This document shows positions 1 to 6,224 of a DNA stretch of 11,896 bases, piece after piece; positions within the stretch are counted from its first letter, which is position 1, and each line of letters begins with the position of its first letter. A program made the position numbers and the translations under genes. The stretch spans positions 1 through 11,896 of the forward strand of contig CAMAUH010000073.1 of the NCBI GenBank assembly GCA_945861365.1, read 5' to 3'. The notes under the pieces are model-generated. The model did no database searches, had not been told where the DNA came from, and worked only from the letters and a program-made list of their open reading frames with translations. Origin of the DNA: Candidatus Kuenenia stuttgartensis. GTDB taxonomy: Bacteria > Planctomycetota > UBA1135 > UBA2386.

Positions 1-7
1 AACTGTC

Positions 8-23
8 GCGCCGCGTGCGGCGC
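8..23 (-). terminator. Hairpin downstream of the HU gene
   Basis: A 7-base inverted repeat (GCGCCGC at 8-14, GCGGCGC at 17-23) has a 2-base centre, so in practice it folds as a 6-bp stem with a 4-base loop. It lies 9 bases past the HU stop codon. No U-run follows on the minus strand, so this may be a GC-type terminator or an RNA 3'-end stabiliser. Only 7 bases of sequence lie beyond it. Confidence 0.5.
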
Positions 24-32
24 AGCGGCGGA

Positions 33-308
33 TCAGACGCTGGTCTTCAGCGACGAGCCCGCGCGGAAGCCGACCGTGCGCGATGCCTTGATCTGGATCG
101 GCTGGTTGGTCTGCGGGTTGCGGCCCATGCGGGCCTTGCGATTCTTCACAGCGAAGGTGCCGAAGCCGACGATCTGGACTTCCTTGTCCTTCTTCAGGCC
201 CTTCTGGATCGACGCGATCAGCGCGTTGACCGCGCGCTCGGCGTGTGCCTTCGAGCACTCGTTGCCCAACTGCTTCTGCACTTCATCGACGAGGTCTGCC
301 TTGTTCAC
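33..308 (-). CDS. hup: DNA-binding protein HU family
   Basis: Small nucleoid-associated protein that binds and bends double-stranded DNA as a dimer. The 91-residue product has the normal family length. Visible hallmarks are the N-terminal helical dimerisation region (about 1-40), GFGTF at 48-52, and the DNA-intercalating arm with GRNPQT at 62-67 followed by a basic, beta-rich tail. The start is GTG at 306-308. It is fixed by a near-perfect Shine-Dalgarno AGGAGG (plus-strand 315-320) 6 bases upstream, and the HU alignment begins exactly there with MNKADLV. The gene is monocistronic, has its own promoter at 371-400, and is followed by a hairpin. HU and IHF subunits share this fold; the sequence looks HU-like, but the paralogue type cannot be settled here. 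Confidence 0.96.
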   Translation of the reverse strand: MNKADLVDEVQKQLGNECSKAHAERAVNALIASIQKGLKKDKEVQIVGFGTFAVKNRKARMGRNPQTNQPIQIKASRTVGFRAGSSLKTSV

Positions 309-370
309 GGAATGCCTCCTGAGGTTCTGACTGTGGGGGTGCCGGACCGCCCGTCGGCCCGACTGGTCGG

Positions 371-400
371 ACTCTACGCAGGTTCGCGTCGCGATGGCAA
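371..400 (-). promoter_or_regulatory. Sigma70-like promoter of the HU gene
   Basis: On the minus strand, TTGCCA (plus-strand 395-400, five of six matches to the -35 consensus) is followed after 18 bases by TAGAGT (371-376, four of six matches to the -10 consensus). Transcription would begin near 364, leaving a leader of about 55 bases containing the AGGAGG of the HU gene. The same -10 hexamer and spacing recur in front of the atp operon. Confidence 0.6.
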
Positions 401-574
401 GGGCGTGTCCGGCGCCAGCCCAACATCGGCGCGGGTTCGCGGCAGGTCGGCAGGTGCCGGGTGCCGCTCGCTTCGGTCGCGACAGGGAATCGTCTCAAGC
501 TGCGACAGCCGACGGTCGATGTTCCGGCGACGGGGCCAGGTGCCCCACACCCCCGAAACCGGACGAGGACTGTC

Positions 575-1375
575 ATGAGGATCTTGGCCATCGGTGCCGC
601 CCTGCTCGCTCTCGCGTCGTGCACGACCACCTCGACGGAGTCGTCGAGTCCCTTCCAGCAACCCAACTCGCTGATGGCCGGGGAGATCTCGCGCCGCGTC
701 GAGCAGATTCCCTACCAGCATCGCGAAGAGCTGCTGCTGAACCTGCAGTGGCTGGTGCAGACCGGTGAGCAGACGATCCCGTCGATGCTCGGTGGCCTGC
801 AGCACGAGAACCCGAAGGTGCGCAGCTCCTGCGCGTGGGTGCTCGGCCAGCTGAAGGACCGCCGCACCATTCCGAACCTGCAGGAGGCGATGCGCGACTC
901 CGAGCCGGCGGTGAAGATGGAGTTGGCGCGCACTCTGGTGACCATGGGCGACATGACCTGGTCGCCGAGCCTGATCGAAGGCCTCGACAGCGAGCGCAAG
1001 GAAGTGCGCTTCCTCTGCCACGAGGCGCTGAAGACCGCCACCGGCCACGACTTCGGCTACGACCACCTGAACCAGAGCAACAACGACATGCGGGTGTCGG
1101 TGCTGCGTTGGCGGCAATGGTGGAGCGAGTACTCCGGCGACGTGCAGTTCGCGCAGGTCTACCAGCGGCAGCACAACCTGCAGCCGCAGGTGGCAGCGCC
1201 AGCTGGCGAGATCCAGCCGCAGTCGGCCCAGGACGCCGGCAACGGCAGCCAGGAGCAGAATGCGCCGGTCCAAGTGCCGACGAACGAGGTCAACCCTGCC
1301 GCCGAGAACCCTGCCCAGGGGCAGAACCCGGGTGGCAACGGCACTTCGACCGGCGGCCGCAGCGGCGGCAACTGA
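575..1375 (+). CDS. HEAT-repeat lipoprotein
   Basis: Predicted outer-envelope lipoprotein of 266 residues with a HEAT/armadillo-like scaffold; its partner and function are unknown. The N terminus is a short lipoprotein signal with lipobox L13-A-S-C16. The residue after Cys is Thr, not Asp, so no inner-membrane retention signal is seen. About three HEAT-like helical pairs lie at roughly 68-97, 99-128 and 131-157. They are followed by a Trp-rich RWRQWW at 178-183 and a low-complexity tail rich in Gln, Asn, Pro and Gly (about 199-266). The frame is open further upstream (from 461), but I chose ATG 575 because GAGGA sits at 565-569, 5 bases before it, and the lipoprotein signal starts right there. 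A prepilin-like gene lies 120 bases downstream on the same strand. No convincing promoter was found in 309-574. Confidence 0.85.
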   Translation: MRILAIGAALLALASCTTTSTESSSPFQQPNSLMAGEISRRVEQIPYQHREELLLNLQWLVQTGEQTIPSMLGGLQHENPKVRSSCAWVLGQLKDRRTIPNLQEAMRDSEPAVKMELARTLVTMGDMTWSPSLIEGLDSERKEVRFLCHEALKTATGHDFGYDHLNQSNNDMRVSVLRWRQWWSEYSGDVQFAQVYQRQHNLQPQVAAPAGEIQPQSAQDAGNGSQEQNAPVQVPTNEVNPAAENPAQGQNPGGNGTSTGGRSGGN

Positions 1376-1495
1376 GTCGCGCTTCGCCGCGGTCGTGCCC
1401 CGCCGATCGGCAAGTGGGCTGAGCGACGGCGTTTCCTTGGCGGCGGTGCGCGCTATCTTGCTGCGCGCCCTCTGACCCCTTCCCCAGGAAACGCA

Positions 1496-2146
1496 ATGCG
1501 TCGTGCTCCGTCCGGCTTCACGTTGATCGAGCTGCTCGTCGTCATCAGCATCATCGGTGTTCTCGCAGCTGTCCTTCTGCCGCAGGTGATGGGCAGCCGG
1601 TTGGAGGCGAACATCGCGGCCGACGGCCTGCAGATGAAGACGCACTTCACCTGGTACGAGTTCTACAAGGCCAAGCACAAGGGCTCCTTCCCGGTCGAGA
1701 ACGGGCATCGCTTCGTGCTGGCGACGTGGACCTCGGGTGTCGTCGAGCACAAGGAGGAGGAGTTCGACAAGTACTTCTCGCCGGGCCTGCGCGACAACGA
1801 TCCCTACTACAACGAGAAGCGCCGCCTGATCGAGAAGGGCGAGAACCCGTGGCCGAGCCTGAACGACACGACGTCCGAGGACACGCACTACGCCGGCCGC
1901 GCGAAGGAGCACCTGCGCACCCTCAACAGCAGCGGCAGCGAAGCGCTGCTGGCGACCGACAACGAGGGCGGCTGGGTGTGGGCTGACGGCACCGTCAACA
2001 TCCTGTTCGTCGACGGCAACACGCGCCGGCTCAGCTATCCGGACATGCGGACCCGCTACTCGCTCGGCGAGTTCGACAAGAACGTGCCCATGGTCACCGT
2101 CGGCCCGAACTCGCCGATCGTCGAGTGCCAGAAGTTGGCGCAGTGA
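1496..2146 (+). CDS. Type IV prepilin / pseudopilin-like protein
   Basis: A 216-residue protein with a class III (prepilin peptidase) signal: short basic leader MRRAPSG, cleavage expected after Gly7, then FTLIE with the conserved Glu at mature position 5, and a hydrophobic helix to about residue 30. The rest is a polar globular domain. Near its C terminus is an ADG...NILFVDGN stretch, reminiscent of the 'DG' C-terminal motif in the pilin-like proteins abundant in planctomycetes. The product is probably inserted in the inner membrane and processed by PilD for a pilus or type II secretion pseudopilus, though no pilus machinery is in view. AGGAA at 1486-1490, 5 bases before the ATG, supports the start. 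A TATCTT at 1454-1459 could be a -10 element, but its -35 partner is poor. The gene converges on the secreted-protein gene at 2225-3313. Confidence 0.88.
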   Translation: MRRAPSGFTLIELLVVISIIGVLAAVLLPQVMGSRLEANIAADGLQMKTHFTWYEFYKAKHKGSFPVENGHRFVLATWTSGVVEHKEEEFDKYFSPGLRDNDPYYNEKRRLIEKGENPWPSLNDTTSEDTHYAGRAKEHLRTLNSSGSEALLATDNEGGWVWADGTVNILFVDGNTRRLSYPDMRTRYSLGEFDKNVPMVTVGPNSPIVECQKLAQ

Positions 2147-2183
2147 CAGTTGGTGCCGTGACCTTCGCGCCGTGAGCCAGCGC

Positions 2184-2215
2184 ACGCGGTGGCTCCGCGG
2201 TCGGAGCCACCGCGT
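2184..2215. terminator. Bidirectional hairpin terminator between convergent genes
   Basis: A perfect 13-bp inverted repeat (2184-2196 with 2203-2215) is extended by one G-C pair across the loop to a 14-bp stem with a CGGT tetraloop. It lies 37 bases past the prepilin stop and 9 bases past the stop of the leftward secreted-protein gene. There is no poly-U run on either side, but its position and strength between convergent genes argue for transcription termination in both directions. Confidence 0.75.
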
Positions 2216-2224
2216 TGCGTCCGG

Positions 2225-3313
2225 TCAGAAGAACGCCATCACCGGCACGGCATAGGAAACGGTGCCGGTCGTAGCGGTGTGGTCGGTGCTGTTGATGATG
2301 CGCGACACCGGGATCGGCAGCGTGCCGAGCGCAGGAGTCACCATCGTCACCGCGTCGCTGAACGACATTGCAACCGTGGCGAGGTCGATGGTGCCCGCCT
2401 GGCACCAGAGCCGGAAGCCCGGCGGCAGCGTCGGCAGCGTGGTCAGGCTGCCGTCGTAGTCCCCCGCGGCATTGGTCGTGCCGACCAGCGGGAACCAGAC
2501 TTCGGCGGAGCTCCAGAAGGGGCAATCCGGCCGCGTCGGCCAGGGTGCGCCTGCCTGTGAGCTGCCGAGCATCACGAATGCGCGCGTGCTGCCGGCGGCG
2601 TTGCCGGGCACGCCGTTGCGCACCGATACGTCGAGCCGGTTGCTGGTCGGCAGTCGCCACAGCGACATCGCCGAGTAGCACGCCGTGGTCTGGCCCGGCG
2701 CGACGCAGCCCTGGCCGGTGCGGAAGCCAGCTTGCTCGCTGCGGCCATCCGTGAAGTGCTCGTGCGCATCCACGTAGATGCTCAGGTTCTGGTTGGTGCC
2801 GGTGGCCGAGGCGTTGCCGAAGACCTGCACGTCGACACAGAGCGTGTTGGTGCCCCCGGGCATCAGGAACGGCACCTGGTAGGGGATCAGCAGCTCGAAC
2901 GTCGCCGTTGGATCGAGGGCCGGTCGTTGCGTCGGCGGGAACGCGAGCACCGTGCGGGGTAGCGCCACCACGGGATTGGCGCCGACGTTGTTGGCGAAGG
3001 TCGTCGAGGCCTGCGTCGGCAGGTTCGGCGACAGCGACAGCGTCACCGACAGGTCGCTGGTGAAGCCGTCGACCTGGCCGCGCACACCGATCGCGTCGCG
3101 CCGGTAGGCGTGACCGCTGATGAGCGTGCCGGCCGGGATGTCGCGGTGCAGCGTCTGCATGCGCGCGTCGGCGCGGCCGAGCGGGAAGTGCGTGAACGAA
3201 CTGCCTTCGCGGCTCTGGCGATCGAGCGGCGACACGGCCAGTACTTGCTGCGCGGCGACGTCCGCGGCGCTGAGGGTGAACAGGCACAACAGAAGCTTCG
3301 AGATGGAATGCAT
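2225..3313 (-). CDS. Secreted protein of unknown function (planctomycete-type)
   Basis: A 362-residue predicted exported protein. Residues 1-21 form a Sec signal peptide (basic N terminus, hydrophobic LLLCLF core, VAA cleavage before Gln22). The mature N-terminal segment at about 35-75 (REGSSFTHFPLG..., then an IPAG/ISGHAYRRD stretch) resembles an N-terminal block I recall from large families of secreted proteins in deep-branching planctomycetes. The remainder looks beta-rich, with five cysteines in the mature chain that could form disulfides. No catalytic motif is recognised. The frame is open further upstream, but the start is set at 3311-3313 by AAGGAG (plus-strand 3321-3326), 7 bases before the ATG, and by the signal peptide. 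The gene is divergent from the atp operon and ends at a strong hairpin. Function is unknown; a surface or extracellular structural role is only a guess. Confidence 0.82.
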   Translation of the reverse strand: MHSISKLLLCLFTLSAADVAAQQVLAVSPLDRQSREGSSFTHFPLGRADARMQTLHRDIPAGTLISGHAYRRDAIGVRGQVDGFTSDLSVTLSLSPNLPTQASTTFANNVGANPVVALPRTVLAFPPTQRPALDPTATFELLIPYQVPFLMPGGTNTLCVDVQVFGNASATGTNQNLSIYVDAHEHFTDGRSEQAGFRTGQGCVAPGQTTACYSAMSLWRLPTSNRLDVSVRNGVPGNAAGSTRAFVMLGSSQAGAPWPTRPDCPFWSSAEVWFPLVGTTNAAGDYDGSLTTLPTLPPGFRLWCQAGTIDLATVAMSFSDAVTMVTPALGTLPIPVSRIINSTDHTATTGTVSYAVPVMAFF

Positions 3314-3408
3314 GCGGGCTCTCCTTGCGACGGCGCGGCCCATTCCGCACACGTCGCCCCAATAGGGATCGAACCTGCGAACTTCGGACAGAAAATGTGG
3401 CGCGAGCG

Positions 3409-3438
3409 TTGCGTCGCCGCTTCGCGCCTCGCTAGAGT
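3409..3438 (+). promoter_or_regulatory. Probable promoter of the atp operon
   Basis: TTGCGT (3409-3414) and TAGAGT (3433-3438) are separated by 18 bases, which puts transcription start near 3445 and the GTG start of atpZ about 38 bases downstream. The -10 hexamer and spacing match those of the HU promoter in this window. The -35 element matches the consensus only in its TTG. Confidence 0.5.
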
Positions 3439-3482
3439 CCTCGCCCCTCGTCGACCCACTGGCACGCGGTGGGGGTGCGCAA

Positions 3483-3731
3483 GTGCAACGGACCAACCAA
3501 GGGCAAGGACGCGTTTTTGGCGCCGGCCTGACCTTGGCGGTCGTGGTTGGCTTGTTCGCCTACGGCGGGCTGTGGCTCGACACGCACTTTGGAACCAAGC
3601 CTTGGCTCCTGTTGCTGTGTGTCGTCTGCGGCATCGCCGGCGGCATCCTGCACTTGGTCCGCGTGCTGGCTCCCGAACAGTGGCCGTTCGGCAAGAAGTT
3701 GCCGAAGGACAGCCCGCCGCCGACTTCCTGA
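3483..3731 (+). CDS. atpZ: AtpZ/AtpI-like F0F1 ATP synthase accessory protein
   Basis: A small inner-membrane protein of the ATPase_gene1 (AtpZ) family, encoded at the head of many atp operons. In characterised cases it works with AtpI in ion transport or c-ring assembly; that role is family knowledge, not visible here. The 82-residue chain has two membrane helices, about 12-31 and 40-58. They flank the family's characteristic short turn, GGLWLDTHFGTKPW at about 28-41. The C-terminal tail is polar and proline-rich. The start is GTG, about 45 bases after the -10 element; the only ribosome-binding signal is a G-run at 3468-3475. It is the first gene of the operon, and atpI begins 8 bases after its stop. 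Confidence 0.85.
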   Translation: MQRTNQGQGRVFGAGLTLAVVVGLFAYGGLWLDTHFGTKPWLLLLCVVCGIAGGILHLVRVLAPEQWPFGKKLPKDSPPPTS

Positions 3732-3739
3732 TCGTCTGC

Positions 3740-4252
3740 ATGCCTCCGCATCCTGCTTCCCAGACCATGACCACCGCCGAGTCGGCCCCTGGCCGTGAAG
3801 TCGGCCCGCTGCTCACCCGCGCCCTGGGTGTGGCGCTGCTGGTGGTCGGTGTCGCCGCGGGGGTAGTAGGGGGGCTCGTGTTCGGTCTCGGCGCGCTGCC
3901 GACGAGTGGACTTCCCTACTACGGACTCGGCATCGGTGGCGCGCTGTTCGCCGGCATGCTCGCGCTGTGGCTGCATGGCCGCCTGATCGATTCGCGCGCG
4001 ACCATCCCCTATGCAGGCGACGGGCGCTTGCTCGCGGGGCGCCTGCAGAGCCTGCTCGCGGCGGCGTTCGCGGTCAAGCTCGTGTTGCTGACGATCGGCG
4101 TGTTCAGCCTCCGTCAAAGCGGAGCGAAATTCGCCGACACGACCATCTTTGCCGTCACGTTCGCGGGCGGGGCGCTGCTGTGCCAACTGGCGACGGCTGC
4201 GTTCTTGGCGCGGGCGCTGCGGTATCCGCCTGGGCGGTCCACCGCTTCCTGA
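3740..4252 (+). CDS. atpI: ATP synthase protein I (AtpI-like)
   Basis: A 170-residue, four-helix membrane protein in the position of AtpI, the assembly factor that in other bacteria helps build or stabilise the c-ring. Predicted transmembrane segments are about 28-51, 60-80, 97-124 and 133-158, joined by short basic loops. The third contains a charged K113 in AVKLVLL, as in AtpI relatives. The assignment rests on topology, size and position more than on a strong signature, since the family is poorly conserved. Start choice is uncertain: ATG 3740 follows the atpZ stop by 8 bases and suits translational coupling, while ATG 3767 would give 161 residues. Neither has a recognisable Shine-Dalgarno. 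The open frame continuing far upstream through atpZ is a shadow. Confidence 0.72.
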   Translation: MPPHPASQTMTTAESAPGREVGPLLTRALGVALLVVGVAAGVVGGLVFGLGALPTSGLPYYGLGIGGALFAGMLALWLHGRLIDSRATIPYAGDGRLLAGRLQSLLAAAFAVKLVLLTIGVFSLRQSGAKFADTTIFAVTFAGGALLCQLATAAFLARALRYPPGRSTAS

Positions 4253-4284
4253 ATCCCCTTCGCGATCGAACTGCACGACGAACC

Positions 4285-5277
4285 ATGCTGGCAATGCGAC
4301 TCCTGATCACGGTCTGGATCTGCCTCGTCGGCGCGTTCCTCGCGCCGGTCGCTAGCGCACAGCATGAAGGTGCTGCGCCGGCTGCTGGCCACTCTGCGCA
4401 AGGCCAGGACGCGCAGGGCCATGGCCACGCCGCGGTGAAGAGCACGCTCGAGATGTCGAGCGGCGACTTCTTCAAGCACCAATTCTCGCACAGCGTGCCA
4501 TACCCGATGTGGTTGATGGACCACGGTGCGGATGGCAAGGAGAAGGTCGGTCTGCTGACGATCTACAACGTGCAGCCGTGGCAGTGGGTGTGCCTTGGCT
4601 TGATGCTCGTCGTGTTCCTGCCGGTGCTCAGCAGTTTCCGCACGGGTCGCGCCAGCTGGTTCACGCGCGTGATGCGCGGCTTCTGCCTGTGGGTGCGCGA
4701 TGAGATGGTCTACTCGGTGATGGGGAAGGAGGAGGGGCGGGCCTTCGTGCCGCTGTTCCTCTTCATCTTCTTCTTCGTCGCCTTCCAGAACGTGATCGGC
4801 CTGATTCCGAGCGTGGGCCACGAGTTCCCGTTCGCGATCTACACCGCAACCGGCACTCCTTACGTCACCGGCGCCCTCGCGGTGGTCACCTTGGTGCTGA
4901 TGCTCGGCCTCGGCATCAAGAAGAACGGCATCGCGTTCTTCAAGAACCTGGTGCCGCACGGCCTGCCGCTGCCGCTGGTCCCGATCATGTTCGTGATCGA
5001 GGTCATCAGCCTATTCGTCAAGCCGTTCGCGCTGACCATTCGTCTGTTCGCGAACATGCTGGCCGGCCACCTGGTGATCGCTTCGGCGATCGCGCTGATC
5101 TTCTTGTTCACGAAGATGCAGGGCGGCGCCATCACGAGCTACCTGACGTTGATCCCGTGCTTGGGCATGGCGATCTTCATCTACATCATCGAGGCCTTCG
5201 TCACGTTGCTGCAGGCCTACATCTTCACGTTCCTGAGCATCAACTTCATCTACCAGTCGATGCACCAGGAACACTGA
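4285..5277 (+). CDS. atpB: F0F1 ATP synthase subunit a
   Basis: Membrane stator subunit that forms the two proton half-channels against the c-ring. The 330-residue protein carries the essential Arg253 in the TIRLFANMLAGH segment. His262 lies 9 residues later at the site equivalent to E. coli Glu219, and Glu303 and Gln310 fall in IIEAFVTLLQAY, equivalent to E. coli His245 and Gln252. The Glu/His pair is thus swapped relative to E. coli, as in mitochondrial-type subunits. The N terminus is unusual: residues 1-25 look like a cleavable Sec signal (hydrophobic core, VASA before Gln26), followed by a His/Ala/Gly/Gln-rich stretch to about 50. Several membrane helices follow from about residue 99. 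The start is ATG 4285 (ATG 4294 is possible), with no clear Shine-Dalgarno. Longer in-frame readings overlap atpI and were rejected. Confidence 0.96.
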   Translation: MLAMRLLITVWICLVGAFLAPVASAQHEGAAPAAGHSAQGQDAQGHGHAAVKSTLEMSSGDFFKHQFSHSVPYPMWLMDHGADGKEKVGLLTIYNVQPWQWVCLGLMLVVFLPVLSSFRTGRASWFTRVMRGFCLWVRDEMVYSVMGKEEGRAFVPLFLFIFFFVAFQNVIGLIPSVGHEFPFAIYTATGTPYVTGALAVVTLVLMLGLGIKKNGIAFFKNLVPHGLPLPLVPIMFVIEVISLFVKPFALTIRLFANMLAGHLVIASAIALIFLFTKMQGGAITSYLTLIPCLGMAIFIYIIEAFVTLLQAYIFTFLSINFIYQSMHQEH

Positions 5278-5322
5278 GCCCGACCGACTTCCCCAACCCT
5301 TTCCAGTAGTAGAGAGAAACCA

Positions 5323-5589
5323 ATGCTCGATCTCATCCAGGATGCCGCCATCGCCACTGCCACTGCTTCCAACCTCGGTGTCGGCATCGGTGCCGGTCTC
5401 GCGGCCGGTCTCGCGGCCATCGGCGCTGGCCTCGGCATCGGCCAGATCGGCGGCTCGGCCGGTGAGGGCATCGCCCGTCAGCCGGAAGCGGCCGACGCGA
5501 TCAAGGGCAACGCCCTCGTGCTCGCGGCCTTCGTCGAAGGTGTCGCGCTGTTCGCGGCCGTCATCGGCCTGATGCTCGCCACCAAGTAG
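5323..5589 (+). CDS. atpE: F0F1 ATP synthase subunit c
   Basis: Proteolipid that oligomerises into the rotating c-ring. The 88-residue hairpin has helix 1 at about 17-48 with dense Gly/Ala packing motifs, the polar loop ARQPEA at 51-56 that contacts the central stalk, and helix 2 at about 62-86 with the ion-carrying Glu72 in AFVEGVALF. The residue after Glu72 is Gly, and the position equivalent to the sodium-binding Gln32 of Ilyobacter is Ile39. Proton coupling is therefore expected. The N terminus is about 10 residues longer than in E. coli. A purine-rich AGAGAGAAA (5311-5319) upstream serves as a weak ribosome-binding site. The gene lies 45 bases after atpB and is followed by a stable hairpin at 5605-5625, in keeping with the high copy number this subunit needs. 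Confidence 0.97.
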   Translation: MLDLIQDAAIATATASNLGVGIGAGLAAGLAAIGAGLGIGQIGGSAGEGIARQPEAADAIKGNALVLAAFVEGVALFAAVIGLMLATK

Positions 5590-5604
5590 TTCGCTGTCCC
5601 ACTG

Positions 5605-5625
5605 CCGGAGCCGCGTCGGCTCCGG
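5605..5625 (+). terminator. Intercistronic hairpin after atpE
   Basis: A perfect 9-bp inverted repeat, CCGGAGCCG and CGGCTCCGG, with a CGT loop starts 15 bases past the atpE stop. There is no U-run, and the operon continues, with a strong ribosome-binding site for atpF at 5644-5648. It may be a partial terminator or a 3'-end stabiliser that raises c-subunit expression over downstream genes. Confidence 0.6.
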
Positions 5626-5654
5626 TTGCCACCCAGGCCGTTCGGAGGCTCCCC

Positions 5655-6224
5655 GTGTTGCCCGTCAGCACTCTGTCGAACTCTCTGTCGACGTTGGCCA
5701 TCGCCAGCGACGATCCCCGTTCGCTCAGCAAGCTCCTGGAGTTCGCTCCCGGGGCGATGATCTGGACGCTGGTCGCGTTCTTCGTCGGCCTGTTCGTGAT
5801 GTGGAAGTTCGTCTACGGACCGATCACGACGGCGCTCGAGGAGCGCGACAAGAAGGTCGAGGACTCGATCACCGCTGCCGAGGTCGCCCGCAAGGAGGCC
5901 GAAGGACAGATGGCGGCCGCGAAGGTCGAACTGCAGAAGGCCCAGGAGAACGCCAAGCGCACCGTCGAGGAAGCGATGGCCCGGGCCGAGAAGCAGGCTG
6001 CGGAAGCGGTGCGTATCGCCGATGAGCGCGCCAAGGCCGAGTTGCAGAAGGCGCGCGACACGATCGCCGCCGAGAAGCGCCAGGCCTTGCAGGAGATCAA
6101 GGCGCTGGCCGTCGAATTGACGATCGCCGCGACCGGCAAGCTGCTGCAGCAGGAAGTGGACGCGCAGAAGAATCGTCCGCTGGTGCAGCAGTTCGTGGCA
6201 GCTGCGGAGAAGGGTGGCCGATGA
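5655..6224 (+). CDS. atpF: F0F1 ATP synthase subunit b
   Basis: Peripheral-stalk subunit linking the membrane sector to F1 through delta. The 189 residues comprise a non-conserved N-terminal stretch (1-30), one membrane helix (about 31-53), and the typical VYGPITTALEERDKKVEDSI start of the cytoplasmic arm. A long Ala/Glu/Lys-rich coiled coil (about 60-150) and a C-terminal helix that binds delta complete it. The start is GTG at 5655, supported by GGAGG at 5644-5648, 6 bases upstream. It is somewhat longer at the N terminus than E. coli b (156 residues). There is a single b gene, without a b' duplicate. Its stop overlaps the atpH start in ATGA (6221-6224), implying coupled translation of the two stator proteins. 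Confidence 0.96.
   Translation: MLPVSTLSNSLSTLAIASDDPRSLSKLLEFAPGAMIWTLVAFFVGLFVMWKFVYGPITTALEERDKKVEDSITAAEVARKEAEGQMAAAKVELQKAQENAKRTVEEAMARAEKQAAEAVRIADERAKAELQKARDTIAAEKRQALQEIKALAVELTIAATGKLLQQEVDAQKNRPLVQQFVAAAEKGGR

Noticed and set aside
374..2185. 603-codon open frame on the minus strand opposite the lipoprotein and prepilin genes
   Set aside because: Same antisense artefact. Both plus-strand genes have signal sequences, Shine-Dalgarno sites and recognisable domains, and the frame would overlap the HU promoter.
3351..3440. Complete tRNA gene on the minus strand
   Set aside because: Only the T-arm and acceptor 3' strand fit. No anticodon stem pairs and no matching 5' acceptor strand are found upstream.
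3043..4252. Long plus and minus frames through the secreted-protein, atpZ and atpI region (for example 3110-4252 plus and 3043-3816 minus)
   Set aside because: Only the last 170 codons of the plus frame are a real gene (atpI). The rest overlaps better-supported genes in other frames.
5323..5589. Possible sodium-type c subunit because of Gln41 in helix 1
   Set aside because: Counted back from the conserved ARQPE loop, Gln41 is two positions away from the Ilyobacter sodium ligand Gln32, whose site is Ile39 here. Glu72 is followed by Gly, not Ser/Thr. Proton coupling is the better reading.
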